64,000 nucleotides of DNA from positions 16,391,388-16,455,387 of the forward strand of contig NC_080418.1 in assembly GCF_029873635.1 (NCBI RefSeq), in the 5' to 3' direction. The notes under the pieces are model-generated. The model was not told the DNA's origin. It saw only the letters and a list, made by a program, of their open reading frames with translations, and searched no databases. Positions 46,248 through 59,403 of this stretch are shown here, in pieces. Origin of the DNA: Malania oleifera (lineage: Eukaryota; Streptophyta; Magnoliopsida; Santalales; Ximeniaceae). Made by a program: the position numbers and the translations under genes. How positions within the stretch are numbered: position 1 is the stretch's first letter; each line of letters begins with the position of its first letter.

Positions 46248-49200
46248 TGTTGTGTAAAACCCCAAATATGCACAGTGGAATATATATATATATATATATA
46301 TTTGTGAAAAGAGATCAAACACACACACTACATCAATCTAATGATGAAAATAGAGAACAATTCACAACCACAACAAGTAAATGAAAACAATAACAATCAC
46401 AATGATACCAGGAATTACGTGATTCGACAATGCCTACATCCATGGGAGCACACTACAAGGATTCACTATCTTCTTACGTAAATCAGAAGAGTAATACAAG
46501 AACCCTCTCAATTCTCTCAACAACCATCAACCAACCTTCTAAATGCATGTATTAAGACATATAAATAGAGTTCCCAGAGGTTTTCCCTCCAAACCCCAAC
46601 CATACTACATTCCCCATTAAAAATTCAAAATCTACGCTGGGTTTCCCAAGTCAAACCATCGATGGTTTCAGGCAGTATGTAAATTGCCTGAAATTTGCTG
46701 CCAAACATTCCTTCATGCTTTCCCTTAGAATGTGAGTCACAATTTATAACAATCTCTGCCTTAGTGAACACACGCCCCTTAGGAGAAACTGAAAAACGAA
46801 CCTGATGCTCCGCCTTGAACTTGGGACGTTAGGTTGGGGTCGTATCTCGTCTAGCAGTTGGAGACAAACTCCAAGTCCAAGCAATGCCGCTTGAACTTGC
46901 AGATGGCAGTTTTGGCTTCTACCATCAACCCCGATATAATTGTAGATGCAACACCCGAAGACTTCACCTTAGGCTCCCAACAAGGTCTCTCCACAATAGT
47001 AAACACAAGAGCTATTGTAAGCCTTCATCACCAAAGCCCCATGCATAGTATTCAACAAATCTCATGACTGACAGTTCACTCTATTGCCTGTCAAAACACC
47101 CCATCACACCATCATGGGAGACCTTTGATATATCCCGAACATCACAGTCCATCTCTAGGTACTGAGCAGTAGACATTTTATATCGATTCTACACAGTATC
47201 CCCCTGAGATGGCAAATAAAGTCTCCATGTGGTTTCGTCCACAAAGCCACCCTGAGATAATATCAATCTCCCTGCAACTTTGTCCATGCAATCATCAAAC
47301 CAAAACCTATCTTGGTTGTACCTAACACATTCATGTCAAAAACTTTCCACAAAATTCCCAAGTAATTAGCCTCAATCAAAACCTTCTTAGCCAAGAACAT
47401 GTCATTCACACACAATAGATACATCACCCTATTACATCCTATTACCCTCTTCCTCATTGGAAGCCTCACTAACTCCCACACCTGATACATATGCAATACT
47501 TCCATTTCCTCCATTATAGTACTCATCCATCTATTTTTCCCTTTATCGTGCACTACAACTTGAAAAATAGTAGGAACCTTGCTGCTAGTAGTAATGAATA
47601 CATAAAACTCCAAAATGTTAAATTTATACTTGAGTGGTTGTCTAATAGTGCACATAGGCCTACCGTGATCCTGGTTATCTCCCGAGCTAAAACTCTATTC
47701 AATATAAACAATGCCATCTCTGCCCTGAGTTTGTAGCTCCACCTGCAAACATGCCCTTTTATACTATGATACTGTTGACTTGAGATAGAACTCCCTACAT
47801 TTCTACCTTGAGTATCTAACTTCACATGAATTATATTTTTGTTGCAGTCACAGTTTTCTGGCATTTTTTTCTCCTCATTTACCTGAGTACGGTTCTCATG
47901 GCTTTATCACCTAAAGTCATGTCTTCGATCATCCATTTGTTTTCCATAGGATCACCCAACTTGCACCCACCTTTCTTATACCTCAGAAAGATCTATTGTC
48001 CAGACATAACACCAAGCCTAGATCCTCCATTACTAAAATAGTGCACCAATGGACATCTACTCACAATTGAGTAGTCAACCACAAAACCTACCCATTCTTC
48101 ACTTGCAACTCTCCCATCCAGCGATACTTTTAGCGATAGGTAACACGAGAAACGCGGCATACTCACTGACTTCACCAAAAAGTACCCTGCAAGCCCTGCA
48201 TATAACCTGCCCAGCTCACAAAACTTCTTGAACAAAATCAGTGTACTCAACCCCAATGTCTGACTTGAGGATCTCTCTCTCGGTCTGGTACTTCACCTCA
48301 ACCACAAGTTTAACCCGGTAAACATATCAACATCAAGCTTGTGCCACATGAGATAAACTAAGACCTTTCGTGATACACCCACTAAAAATATATATCTGCC
48401 CGGTGATGCTATCCTTAACGGTCCCCAAACATCTGAATACATGTAGTCATCCATATGCCATAACCGTATATGCCATAGAACATCAGACTCAGATTTTATA
48501 GCTACAGCTCCACCTATAACCATATTGCCCTACAATTCATAGATATTTTCCGCTGTATTTTCTCCTTTCATCACTATCGACTCACATTCATGCACTTTCA
48601 TTTCCCCACTTTTAGACTTGTAACTATATTTTGTTACAGTCTAAAGTGTCTAATGAAACTACATTCTTCCTTAGACTCGGTACATGCCTTATATCACACA
48701 CGATTCTTACAACATCATCATACATTTTTATTTTGACATTTCCAATACCAAATATTTTGTATGAAATATCATTTTCCATCAAAACACAACTAGTATTAAC
48801 TGACCTGTAGGCGTCGAACCATTTTCTATTTGCTATCATGTGATAAGAGCATCCGGTATCTAGAATCCATGAATCATCCATGAGGCACTCCAAATCCGAT
48901 GAAACATATAGCATATCACCATCACTGCTTTCCGAGTCTCCTTCCACTACATTTGCAGATTTTATTGGACCTTGTTGATTTTCAGCATTCTCATTCTTCT
49001 ACTCTAGGTATTCCGGTCTTATGTCCCTAATTTTATCACACCTAGAACACTTCACGTCCTTCCTCTTCTCATACTACAACCGAGATCCACTTTGGGACTT
49101 ACGTCTTCCACGTTCTTGGTTACTTTTCACCACAAGCCCTTCACCATGTGAAACTTCATCGCTGGCCATTTTTCTTTAATAAAAACCAAGCAATGCGCTT

Positions 49201-49791
49201 GTCACCTCTTTCACATTCAGGTCTTTTTACCCCATGTAAGAGTTGTGACCAAGGTCTCATACGTGTGAGACGTTGACAGGGAATTTAATAGCATCAGCGT
49301 CTTGTCTTCTTTCTCGAACTTTATATCAACACGCACCAAATCACTCACAATTTGATTGAATGTGTTGATATGTTGGTTCAAATCTGAACCCTCCACCATT
49401 TTAAGCCAATACAACCATTACTTAAGAAATATTTTGTTTGATAAAGAGTTAGACATATACCGGCTTTTCATTTTGCGCCAAACTGCTGCTGGAGAATCCT
49501 AATTCATGACATGAAACAACGCATCATCAACCAAACACAGACGGATGGTTGATACTGCCTTTACCTCCAACTCATTCCAAGTTTCTTCATCCATGCCTTC
49601 TGGTTGAATTTCGTATAAGGCCTTCATCATGCCTTGCTACACCAAAAGATCCTTCACCTTTCTTTGCTACAAACCAAAATTCTTGATTCCATCAAATTTT
49701 ACAATGTCAACTTTGGAAGATGAAGTTGCAGAGGCCATTACAACAATGTTCTGATACCGATTTGTTGTATAAAACCCCAAATATGCACAAT
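46248..49791 (-). mobile_element. Decayed Tork-type Copia element M, minus strand
   Basis: The left (3') LTR is 46248-46751: TGTTGTGTAAAACCCC to TTTATAACA, next to a purine tract on the minus strand (plus AATCTCTGCC). The right (5') LTR starts with the same 28 bases at 49763 and is then lost. A primer site (minus-strand GGTATCAGAAC, plus 49748-49758) and the gag ATG (49738) follow correctly. The interior has been reduced to about 3 kb by deletions. The LTR holds the perfect palindrome AAACCATCGATGGTTT (46653-46668). Confidence 0.88.
46752..49738 (-). pseudogene. Copia gag-pol remnant of element M
   Basis: On the minus strand it starts at the ATG 49738 (MASATSSSKVDIVKFDG), then gag with LNQHINTFNQIVSDL and a truncated GKKT end (49217). 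The protease follows with the intact active site SWILDTGCSYHM and the usual RHVPSLRKNVVSL (48624-48947). Then come the pre-integrase motif LWHIRLWHM and the integrase start MYSDVWGPLRIASP with its first Asp (48293-48523), and a damaged integrase C-terminal region (about 47900-48000). In RT, EEMEVLHMYQVWELV stands for the EEMESL..NQTWEL block, and the active site reads CVNDMF where YVDDML is normal (47263-47655). Most of RT, RNase H and much of integrase are deleted, with many stops. The lineage call (Tork/Tnt1) rests on the protease and gag wording. Confidence 0.87.
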
Positions 49792-51001
49792 ATTACTCTT
49801 TCATGACTATAAAAATTAAATGCTCTCATTATCTTATAATACCTATGCCCATATGCCTTTATGAATTACAGCATTGCACTGAACTCATATCTATCCTTTA
49901 TTCTCTACTATTTACATTCTTTGATGGATAAATTACATTTTATGAATTATTGATTGCTACCTGATTGCATGCTTAGTCTAGAATGCCTCTTGCATGACGG
50001 ATGCAGTTGATGAGTATTACATGTTGGTAGTGGATATAGGTTTTCACATGCTCAAACTGAATTATTTTGAATTAATTGCTTGAATCTATCAGGTTTTGGT
50101 GCATGAAAATTTGGGAAATGTCCGATTTACAAACGACATACAGCTGAAATTTCGATAGGAATTTTCCCAAACCAAAACCTTGTGTTAAAGATGATTATGA
50201 TAAAATTAACGTTAAAATGTTTTTTGAAATGGTGAGTGAAAACTCAAATAGAAAATTAAACTTCATCATAGCATAATCATCAATCGTTTAGAAAGGCTCC
50301 GCTCCATCCCTAGAGAAAGAGTATAAAGAACTCATATGCATCATGCTTTGATTTTTGAATATTGAGGCTCTTCTAAAAACCCTGAACATCATATCCCGCT
50401 TTTAAAGCTCTATATTTTGATATGGATTGTTCTCGGTTATGTGCTTTATTTCATGCCTTAATGTATGTTTTCTGATGCATGTGTGATCTATAGGGATGAT
50501 TATACTGATTGAATGGTAAAATGAATAAATCTTAATCTAGTATATTCATTTTAAAAGACTTAAAAAAATTAATTGCTTATACTTCTTGGCATTCTTAATG
50601 AAATTAACCCTTATTAAGTCTAAGCAGTTTATTTCATCTAAGCTTGGATTCAATTTGAAAGGGGGAGCATCTTAAACTAAATTCTTATCGTGTTATGCTC
50701 ACCAATATCTTTTAGCTTAGATCCGTTTTGAATCAAGTGCAACACGTGCTTGAATGAAAAGTCATTATTGAAAATCATAATTTGAAATATGTTGATTTGC
50801 CACAATCATTTGATTTTGCCATATGATCTTTATTTAATTTGTTTGACATCTTTAAGATCATTGTGGTTGTGTTTCTCTAGTTATATTTTAGCATGCGTTT
50901 CATTGACAAACTAGAAAAATTTTGCTTGCATGTGCTTTAAAATTAATTTTTTTTACAAGCACCCCCAGCACCATTTTGCAAACATTATAAAGGGGATATA
51001 T

Positions 51002-51032
<31 letters not shown>

Positions 51033-51826
51033 TATTTACATGTACTTTTGGCAAGATCAAATTTCAAAACTAAACTTTTTATCACTTGCCTTATTATTAT
51101 TATATACTATATGTTTTTAAATTGCATAACTGGTTTGGTAACTTTACATAAAAATGCATGCGAACTAGTTAGGTTGTTTTATGCTCAAACCTTCTACCTG
51201 TTATCATATGTCATGTGTTTTAAACTCATATCTTCCACGGGTCTTATGATATATTTCAATTGAAATGGTTTGTGCATATTTATGGTCTAATTCTATTTTC
51301 ATGTCATTTAAATCTTTAAATGACCAGTTATATAGTTTGTGTGCTTAATTGCTAAACCTATCATTGCTTTAGACTTTATGAATTTGGTTGTGATTTGAAA
51401 TGCATGTTTTTCATATATCTTGCTTAATTGATAATTATCTTTATGTTTTATGTCTTGATCATACTGGATTATTTGGGTTAAGTAGTTGTGAATAAACTGT
51501 TAATTTTAAAACTCCAAACAGGTCATTTCTATACAGGTATTTTTGGAAAAATGTCCTATTTTCAAACGGCACGCTGTCGAAATTTCTAAAATTTCCCAAA
51601 CTTATCTTGTATATTAATTTATCTTACCCAATGCCTATGGCTATTTATTTCATAACCCTTTTTGTTGTTGCCAAAAGGGGGAGATAAAGATGAAAGGCAA
51701 AAATTGGGTAGTAAAAATTGTTTGCATTTATAAATCTTTAACATTATGCATATTGTAAGGGGGAGGCTTCTAAGGCTATACCCATTTTTTGCATGGTATA
51801 TTTGTCATCATCAAAAAGAAGAAGAA
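49792..51826 (+). other. Noncoding 3' interior of a SIRE-type Copia element
   Basis: This is the stretch before LTR L. TCCATCCCTAGAGAAAGAG (50303-50321), AAAGGGGGAGATAAAG (about 51674-51689) and the CATCATCAAAAA end (51806-51817) match the noncoding interior of element E. The polypurine tract has decayed to AAGAAGAAGAA. The left part of the element, with all its genes, is missing. Contains (TTA)n/(TA)n at 51000-51032. Confidence 0.7.
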
Positions 51827-53752
51827 TGTTGACCTTATAGGTCACACCCGATTTTGATAATGACAAATACTTAGGTATTTGATGGTTTTCAAGTGTATGT
51901 GCAGGTTTATATGAGCATTTCAAGGAATGACACTTGAATCAAGATATGAAGACCTTGAAGATTCTCTTTTATATTGTAAATTCAATTAATGTAATATAGG
52001 TCTGTAATAGTAACTAGGTATATGGTCTGTAATAATTACCTGCATGTCATGCATATATGATATATTGTAAGCTTAGTAAGACCCTAGTATAACTCTAGGT
52101 CATAACACTCATGCACATATATCATACTGAATTCAAGAGTGTTAAATATAAACTGAATTGAACATTTTAGGGAATTTTGAGAGACCTTGAGCGATCGAAC
52201 CAGAATTGTTGAAAAGTCAATAGTTGACCTAGCTTTTGGGCGACCAAACCGTTTTTAAACATGTCTTCCTCGGGCACTTGAACCCTCTGAAAGGGACCCC
52301 TCACCAACTTGGGCTGCCGAGGAAAACAGTTCAAAACAGGCCTGGGCGACCAAATCTCTGAGTTCGGGATACCGACCCATTGACCGGGCACCTGAAACTC
52401 CGAACGAATGCTACTGACTTTGGTTCGGGCTACCGAGCTAATATTCGGGCTGCTGAAATGTTTTAAAACATTTTTTAAAATGAGTTTGTTCAGGTGACCG
52501 AACCTCGGTTCAGCCACCCAAACCTTGTCGGGTTAAATTTATTTTACCCGAGGTTAATGAGGGTTAAAATGGGTTAATTACTCTTAAGTGTTTTTAGACT
52601 TTTCTTAGAATACCCAATAGACCCCAAACGGTTATATTTTTGACTTTGTCTATAAATATGGGTTCATTTGTGAAGATTAAGAGGAGATTAGCCAAAATCA
52701 TTAGCAAAAATCCTCTCTATCTCAAAATCTCATTTTACCCAAAATACTCTCAAATATTCATTCCCTTGATACATCTTGATATTGTGAGAGTTTATTGATT
52801 GTTCTTGTATTTATTAGATAGTGCTAATATTCCCATTTGTTTGGTTGATTGTTTTATATTATTTTGGAGAGTTTAGCTAGGTTTATCCCACAGATTTGAA
52901 CCATCATAAATCTTGTGTTGGGATAAACTAACAAGCTTAAGGATCTTTGCATTGTCATTGCAAGATTCCTATAGCTTTGATTTTGTTGTGCACAATATTT
53001 TTCTACGAACTAAAATATTTTCAAACTACTCTTGTGCTCATTACATTGAAGGAAAATATTTTGAGTTAAGTTTGAATATTTGATTAACATCTTTGAAACC
53101 TTGATTTGCTATTAAGATCTCATTTAACTTGTTTCAAAGATACAACTTGTTTAGAATACTCTTGAACATTATTGTAATCATATCTTGTTGAGTGTTATTT
53201 GCACATATATTCACATCACTGAACTTACATTTACCTATATAGTTTATGTGCATTTAATTGATCTGTATTGGTACATATCTGCTTATCAGAGAAGCATTAT
53301 ATTGTACACAGTTTGTATTATAATTCGGTTGTAATCCAGGCGTGGCCTGAGGGGCGGTAATCCTGCCCGTAAGGATTGTTAGGGCTTTCTTCGCCCCGCA
53401 AGGAGAATTTGTAAAGATTGAGGTTAGCCCTGTTCTAATTGACCTGGTTGTAATCGATGCCACTCCACCCGTTAAGTGAGCTTTAGTGGAATCATCGGGC
53501 TTGCAAGTTAGAGGCGGGGACGTAGGCAATATTGGCTAAACCTTGATAACATATATGGTGTCAATTTATTTTTCACAATTTACTTTCTGCACCTGTATGT
53601 TTGTGTTTATTCTTTGAGTACTTGATTGAGTTTGTAATCATATAGAAAGTCCCTAGGTTTGTGTAATACTGCTTATTGGATTAAGTTAAACCTAGGAAAA
53701 AAAAATTAAATACCCAATTCACCCCCTTCTTGGGAATACACCAAGGCTAACA
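51827..53752 (+). mobile_element. Copia 3' LTR L (SIRE-type)
   Basis: TGTTGACCTTATAGGTCACACCC to GGCTAACA, 1926 bp, preceded by a decayed polypurine tract. It carries a TTCGGGC..CCGAAC array (52186-52535), MSA-like CCAAACGGTTA (52624-52634) and TATAAATATG (52651-52660). Confidence 0.88.
52186..52535 (+). promoter_or_regulatory. U3 array of TTCGGGC..CCGAAC motifs, LTR L
   Basis: About ten diverged copies about 115 bp upstream of the TATA box. Confidence 0.7.
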
Positions 53753-54578
53753 AAACTAAACTATGAGAATATGTTATTAATTTGTTTCGAAAAATATATC
53801 TACAATTTGATAAAACTTATAAAAAATATTTACACAATATTATTCATACACAGTAACGTGCAAAGCACTAGTCATATATTGACTAGAATAAACAAAGTTA
53901 ATCTATTAATTATGGGCAAGGTTTATGTGTCATCTCTATGAGCAAGTCTCATCTACATTCTATGAGCGTACTTGTATGTCATTTTATGAGTAAGGATTAT
54001 ATATCATTCATGAGAAAACACGTATTTGTTAATTATAAGTTGTTTTCATTGTCATTTATTAGTAGCACATCTATCATTATATGAGCATGACTCGTTTGTA
54101 CATTTATAAGCAGGCCCCCTATATCATTTATGAGTAGGCATCGTCTTTTGTTTTATGAGTCAGACTTATTTGTCGTTTTAAGAGCATGATTTATTTGTCA
54201 ATTATAAGGATAACTCATATAGCAAATCATCTGTATCATCTCAAGATACAAAAAGAAAAAGAAACAAATCTAATAATTTTATGTTGTCGAGCAATATACC
54301 TATCTTCACTAAATCTAAAAAAAACTCCTTCTAATGACAATTTTTAACATTCATGCTCTACAAGCGAAGTAATCTTGCTCTTTGACTGGACAATTTCGTA
54401 AATTTTAATTGTTACTTAAATAATTCAAGCGCATGAATAAATTATAAATGTGATCAAATCCAATTTATTTGTGTAGATTAAAATTGGCCTTTGTCATTTT
54501 TGATTAAATTTTTAAACCAATTAATTTTGTTTGGAGTAAAAAGATTTGTGCGAAAAATAATATTTTGATTTTCAGGTG
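53753..54578. other. Spacer with a 25-bp degenerate repeat
   Basis: AT-rich and without genes. 53916-54215 holds about twelve copies of a 24-26-bp unit (TATGAGCATGACTCGTTTGTCATT). The best copies keep TGAGC-3 bp-(T/A)CTC, recalling array 1 of R. Confidence 0.7.
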
Positions 54579-55010
54579 TGTTGACCTTATGGGTCATACC
54601 CTGTTTTGATTATGACAAATACTCTAGTATTTAATGATTTGATGAGTTTGTGTACAGGACCGATCGAACGTATCTTATGGTGCACGCACACGACACATGA
54701 AGTGAAGACCTGAAGACCCTATTTATGTAGTATTGTAATTTAATCATTTATTTGGATCTGTAATAGTAATTAGGAGAAGATGGTCTGTAATAATTAATGC
54801 CTTACCTGCATGGTAGGATCGATGAGCCCAAGACCATAGATGGACCTTAGGAAATACCCTTCGGTCGACCGACACCGGATTTTTTCGGCGTCTTAGATTT
54901 GGGCACAAAATGACCCTAGGACACTCACTCATTCATACATATATTTGAATATTTAACTCAGGTGATTGCATGCATGAAAAATGTCAAAAATATACAAGTC
55001 TTATACTTTT

Positions 55011-55471
55011 GGTCGACCGACCCACATAAGTCAATTTCTCCTGGTCGACCGAAATTGGTCCGGGTCAACATGTTGACCACGGTCCGGTCGACCGAGCCCT
55101 TACAGTTCATTTGACCCCGGTCGACCGAACCACCTGGGAGTCAACATTTTGACCTCCCAATCGACCGACCACTTTTGTACTCCAACTACCTGGTCGACCG
55201 GAGGGTCCTCGGGAAATTTCCTAGTGGTCTGGTCGACTAAACCAGATAGTTCAAAATGGCCCGGTCGATCGAACCTCGGAAATTTGAAAAATCGCCTATC
55301 CCGGTCGACCGACCATTTAGTTTAATTTTCTCCTGGTCGACCGAACCTAGAAAAAATGCCCTTGACACATATATATGGTCGACCAATCCTTTAGTTCAAA
55401 AATCCCCTGGTCGACCGAACCATATGTGTCCTGGTCGACCGAAACATTTCTGGTCGACCGGATCTCTCGGG
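55011..55471 (+). promoter_or_regulatory. U3 array of GGTCGACCGA motifs, LTR S
   Basis: About eighteen copies, most with the perfect core GGTCGACCGA, every 20-35 bp. This is the most regular array in the window. Confidence 0.88.
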
Positions 55472-55563
55472 TTGCCCTGATTTTTACCACAGTTAAACAT
55501 CTTTTAAACAGGATTAAAATATTTGAAAGGTCATTAAACTTTCCTAATTATTCCCAATAGGTC

Positions 55564-55599
55564 CCTAACGGTTATATTTCAAGGGATGTCTATATATAC
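55564..55599 (+). promoter_or_regulatory. MSA element and TATA box of LTR S
   Basis: CCTAACGGTTA fits YCYAACGGYYA at every position and lies 16 bases before TATATATAC. Confidence 0.65.
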
Positions 55600-56892
55600 C
55601 CCCCTCATTTGGAATAATTAGCAAGAGATTAGCAAACATAATTAGCCAAAATCCTCTCAATCTCAAAAAGCCCATATTTCATATTCAAGCTTTAAACTCC
55701 TACTCTTACTCATTTTATATTGCAAATACCTCTTTGTAAGAGTATTCTTGTGTTTATCTCACCTAACTTAAACTCTCTTTTGGTTGTTTTATTTGTGATC
55801 TATATTTCATAGAGAGTAAGCTACAAGTTCTCCTAGGGGGATTCATAAATAAGCCTTCCATAGGAAAACTTCATTGGGCTTCTGAGTTTTGCATTTTCAT
55901 TGCGATACTCAAGAATTCATATTGAGTTTTGGTTGCGAAAAATATTTTACAAATCTTTTTTCAAATATCTCTTGTGATTTATCTTGAGAAAAATATTTTA
56001 AGATATTCGCTTGTGTGCTGAAGATCTTTGTTACTATACTTTTTGATTGAGAATATCTCCTTAATACAAAGATCAAATAAATATCTTTGCAAACCATCTT
56101 TGAGTATTTCTTGTAGTTTATATTGAGAAATATTATTTGTTGAGATATTTGAAGTGTGTTTGTGATTTTGTTTGTGCATTGTGACTGAAGATCATACCAT
56201 TTACACTCTCACGCACTGATTGTTATATTTGCATAAATATTTGAGAGTAAACACTTAGACTACATCGAGCTTATCAAATCCTATCCTTTGGTAGTGTATT
56301 AATTATACTGCGCGCATTTGGGTACATATCTGCTTTACACGAAAGCAGAATCACTGTACCATCTGAATATATACACATTTGTTGTATATCCAGGCACGGG
56401 CCTGAAGAGGGAGACTAACCCTGGAATAGTCCCGGATTGGCTTAGACCCGGTTAGGAAAGTTAGGTGCGTCGTCATGTTAAGGCGTGTAGGTTGAGGTTA
56501 GCCCCGCTAATTGACCTGGTTAAGGTTGAGGTCAGCCCTGTGTTAATTTGACCTGGTTGTAATCGGTGCCGCTCCACCCTTAAGTGAGCATTTAGTGGAA
56601 TCCTTGAACTTGCGGGCTTAAGGCGGGGACGTAGGCACAGTTGGCCGAACCCCGATAACATATCGTGTATTTGTGTATATTGTCGTACTTTATATTTACC
56701 GCACGTGTATGTTATTATGTGAATGATGCACTTGATTTAAATTTTCGTATATTATATTCATTAGCGTATTTGGATCTAAATAGAAAGACCCTAGGTTGTT
56801 ATATTCAGCTGACATCTAGTTTTACCTAGGAAAGAAATTTTAAAATACCAATTTACCCCCTCTCTTGGGATTGCATCAAAGCTAACAAGGTG

Positions 56893-57518
56893 TAACTGAG
56901 TTTTGCAATGAAAATGAAGTGCATGAATTTTGCCAATTTTTGGATATTTAGTTAGTTATAATTTTAGTACAATAAGTAAGTAATTATTAAATATAATTGG
57001 TCCAAGTAAGGGAAAATTTTGAATAAAGGGGATCTTAGCTTTTTGAAAGAAGAATTCCAAGGGTTTGTTGGGTTAAATAAAATACCCCCAAAATGAGAAC
57101 AAAGAATATATGTGTGTGTCATTGCCCTTTTATTTGCTTAAATTTTCATCCTCTAAATATTTTGTAATTTGATACGAAATGGCTCGGACATTAGCTTCAT
57201 GATTCATATTTTAGAATTGTCAAATTGAGAACTTAGTTGGAGGTGCCACAACTAACCAACAAGGTTTAAACCAATAAATGTACGATTCCTTGATTCTTAA
57301 AAGTCTATAGAGAGTAAAATATTAGCATGATCCATCCTAGTGAGGTAATGAACCCTTTTATTTTTTGTTCTATTGTGGTTATGATTGGTTTCCCAACACT
57401 TTATCATGCACAAAAGTTTGATATCTTAGTGATTATAACTGTGTGGAATTCTTGTTCTTGTTTTTTGAGCCTTATTGGACATTCAAGCCAATGTATCCTT
57501 CAATCTAAAGTTTGATTG

Positions 57519-57593
<75 letters not shown>

Positions 57594-57874
57594 CCCCCTC
57601 TCTTATTGCAAGGAGAATCATAGGGGAAGCAAACTTTCCCTACATAGTGCACCAGTCTATTGATGCCAAAAATTAAACACCAAACTTCGAGTGACTAAAA
57701 TCAAAATTATATGAAGTCACCATAATCTTGTGTTAGCAATAATTCTTGTTGGGCCAACAGTGAGCACTAAATTATTATCACTAAAATTTGTTGGACTAAT
57801 TTGCACCCTTGATAAAGAAAATAAGAAGAGCTTGGAAGACTAGAGGTGTATTTCGAGGGATTTAGTAACAAATT
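56893..57874. other. AT-rich spacer with long (CT)n
   Basis: No genes. A (CT)n microsatellite runs from 57523 to 57590 (about 34 units), followed by poly-C. Confidence 0.75.
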
Positions 57875-59039
57875 TGTTAGCAAGATACAACCGTGTGTTT
57901 AAGGACATCCATGTTTACCTACCTTATTTAAATTTATCCATATGACACATATTCCTACCTTGTATGAGCGCATGTGATCCATGTGTGTAAATACCTATCA
58001 TCTATGGATCAAACTATGTGATCCATGTGTGTAAACATGTTGTATAAATTGAGCTTTTTAGAGTCAAGAGACGATACAAGACAATTATTCATTCATTCAC
58101 TATTTCCAAGCTTTGTTAAGCTAATATGGTATTAAAGCGCAGTTGCCAATTCTCCACTATGGCTAATGCTCTCCCACATCGTGCGCTTGTCATCACTGGT
58201 CCTCTATCATTGCTAGCACACCACAACTAGCAAAGACTTCTCATCATCCAGAAGATCACTCTTTTGTCCATTACCATGCACACCAACATCACTTATCATG
58301 CACTTTATTAGCATTGCTTGCGCATGTTATCATAGGTTGCCTCGCTCTTTGCTTATCTCTTTAGACTCAAATTTACTCCTATCTCCTAACTCCCTCTCCT
58401 TTATTATTTTTTCTCCCAACTCCTTGCTTACCCCTCTAAGTTTATACATGCTCCTAGTTTATTACTTATCTCTTTGAACTCAAATATGTTCCTAGCTTCT
58501 TGCTTACCATTCCGGGTTCAAATATGCTATTAACTCTTTGCTCCCCTCTTTAGCTTATATTTTCTCCTAGGTTGCCTAACTTTGCATGCACCTCTTTGGC
58601 GTCAAACCACTAACTACTACTACTACTACTACTACAAATGACCACATTCCACCTTGCGTCATTGTTCCTTAAGTCATCTTCCCTTAACTAAACAACCGGA
58701 CAACAATTAAAATCTTCACCAAGCACCCTATCCTGGTCATTTTTAGCATTTAGTTTCCAAATTCAAGTTGATCTTTTTACCTCCTTGAACTTAAGGGGGA
58801 TGCTAGTAGCATACAATACATACCCATGTATACCTAGCCATTTTATATAAATTTACTCATGTAACACATACACTTACCTTTTATGAATCAACATATGTGA
58901 TCTATGTGTATAAATATCTACTTCTAGGGATTAAACCATGTGTGTAAGCATGTTATATAAATTGCCCTTTAGGCTCAATAAAAGATAAACAAATTGTTAT
59001 TCATTTGTTCATTCTTTTTTGAACTTTGTTAAGCTAATA
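57875..59039 (+). mobile_element. Small TRIM-like LTR element T
   Basis: Two related roughly 240-250-bp ends (57875-58126 and 58801-59039) share ATGTGATC(C/T)ATGTGTGTAAATA, TATAAATTG and the tail CTTTGTTAAGCTAATA. The first is followed by a primer-site-like TGGTATTAAAGCGC (58127-58140) and the second preceded by the purine tract TTAAGGGGGA (58791-58800). The interior is only 674 bp with no pol. ATGGCTAATGCTC (58160) may be a gag start remnant. The target duplication is not evident. Confidence 0.72.
58340..58600 (+). repeat. 38-bp degenerate tandem repeat inside element T
   Basis: Six or so copies of a unit like TTGCTTACCCCTCTAAGTTT followed by ATGCTCCTAG. An (ACT)n tract follows at 58612-58636. 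Confidence 0.65.
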
Positions 59040-59207
59040 TGATCGAAAAAGTAAGAATGAAATATGACAATATTGTAAAGATGTGTTTCCCTTACTTTGA
59101 TTGAGAATTTATTTTGTAAGTGGAGCTGTAATAACCCGAACCCAAAAATAAAATAAAAATAAATAAAAGAAGGGGAAAAGAAATTTAAAAGGGGCATCAA
59201 GCAGAGA

Positions 59208-59403
59208 CTCGTTGATAAACTTGTTTTCTTCGTCGACGAAAGTCCTTCTTGGTCTCATCGACGAGTACACGTGTCACGTCGACAAGAAATTATCGAGAGC
59301 AAGGAAAATTCATATTTTTAATGGATTCGTCGATGAACTTGATGTTTTTATCAACGAATGTTCTTCTTTGGTTCGTCGATGAACCTTTTAGACTTGTTGA
59401 TGA
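59208..59403 (+). promoter_or_regulatory. U3 TCGTCGACGA palindrome array, 5' LTR of U
   Basis: Eight copies, for example TTCGTCGACGAA near 59230 and CTCATCGACGAG near 59257, ending 10 bp before TATA. The 3' LTR has the same eight positions at 63369-63566. Confidence 0.8.

Larger units (their letters stand above)
54579..56887 (+). mobile_element. Solo Copia LTR S (SIRE-type)
   Basis: TGTTGACCTTATGGGTCATACCC to AAAGCTAACA, 2309 bp, between perfect duplications AGGTG (54574-54578 and 56888-56892). It carries TCGGTCGACCGA at 54860-54871, a GGTCGACCGA array (55011-55471), a perfect MSA match CCTAACGGTTA (55564-55574) and TATATATAC (55591-55599). Confidence 0.94.

Noticed and set aside
46858..48231. 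Plus-strand ORFs of 60-81 codons
   Set aside because: They are antisense to the decayed Copia M, whose minus-strand protease, integrase and RT motifs explain the region.
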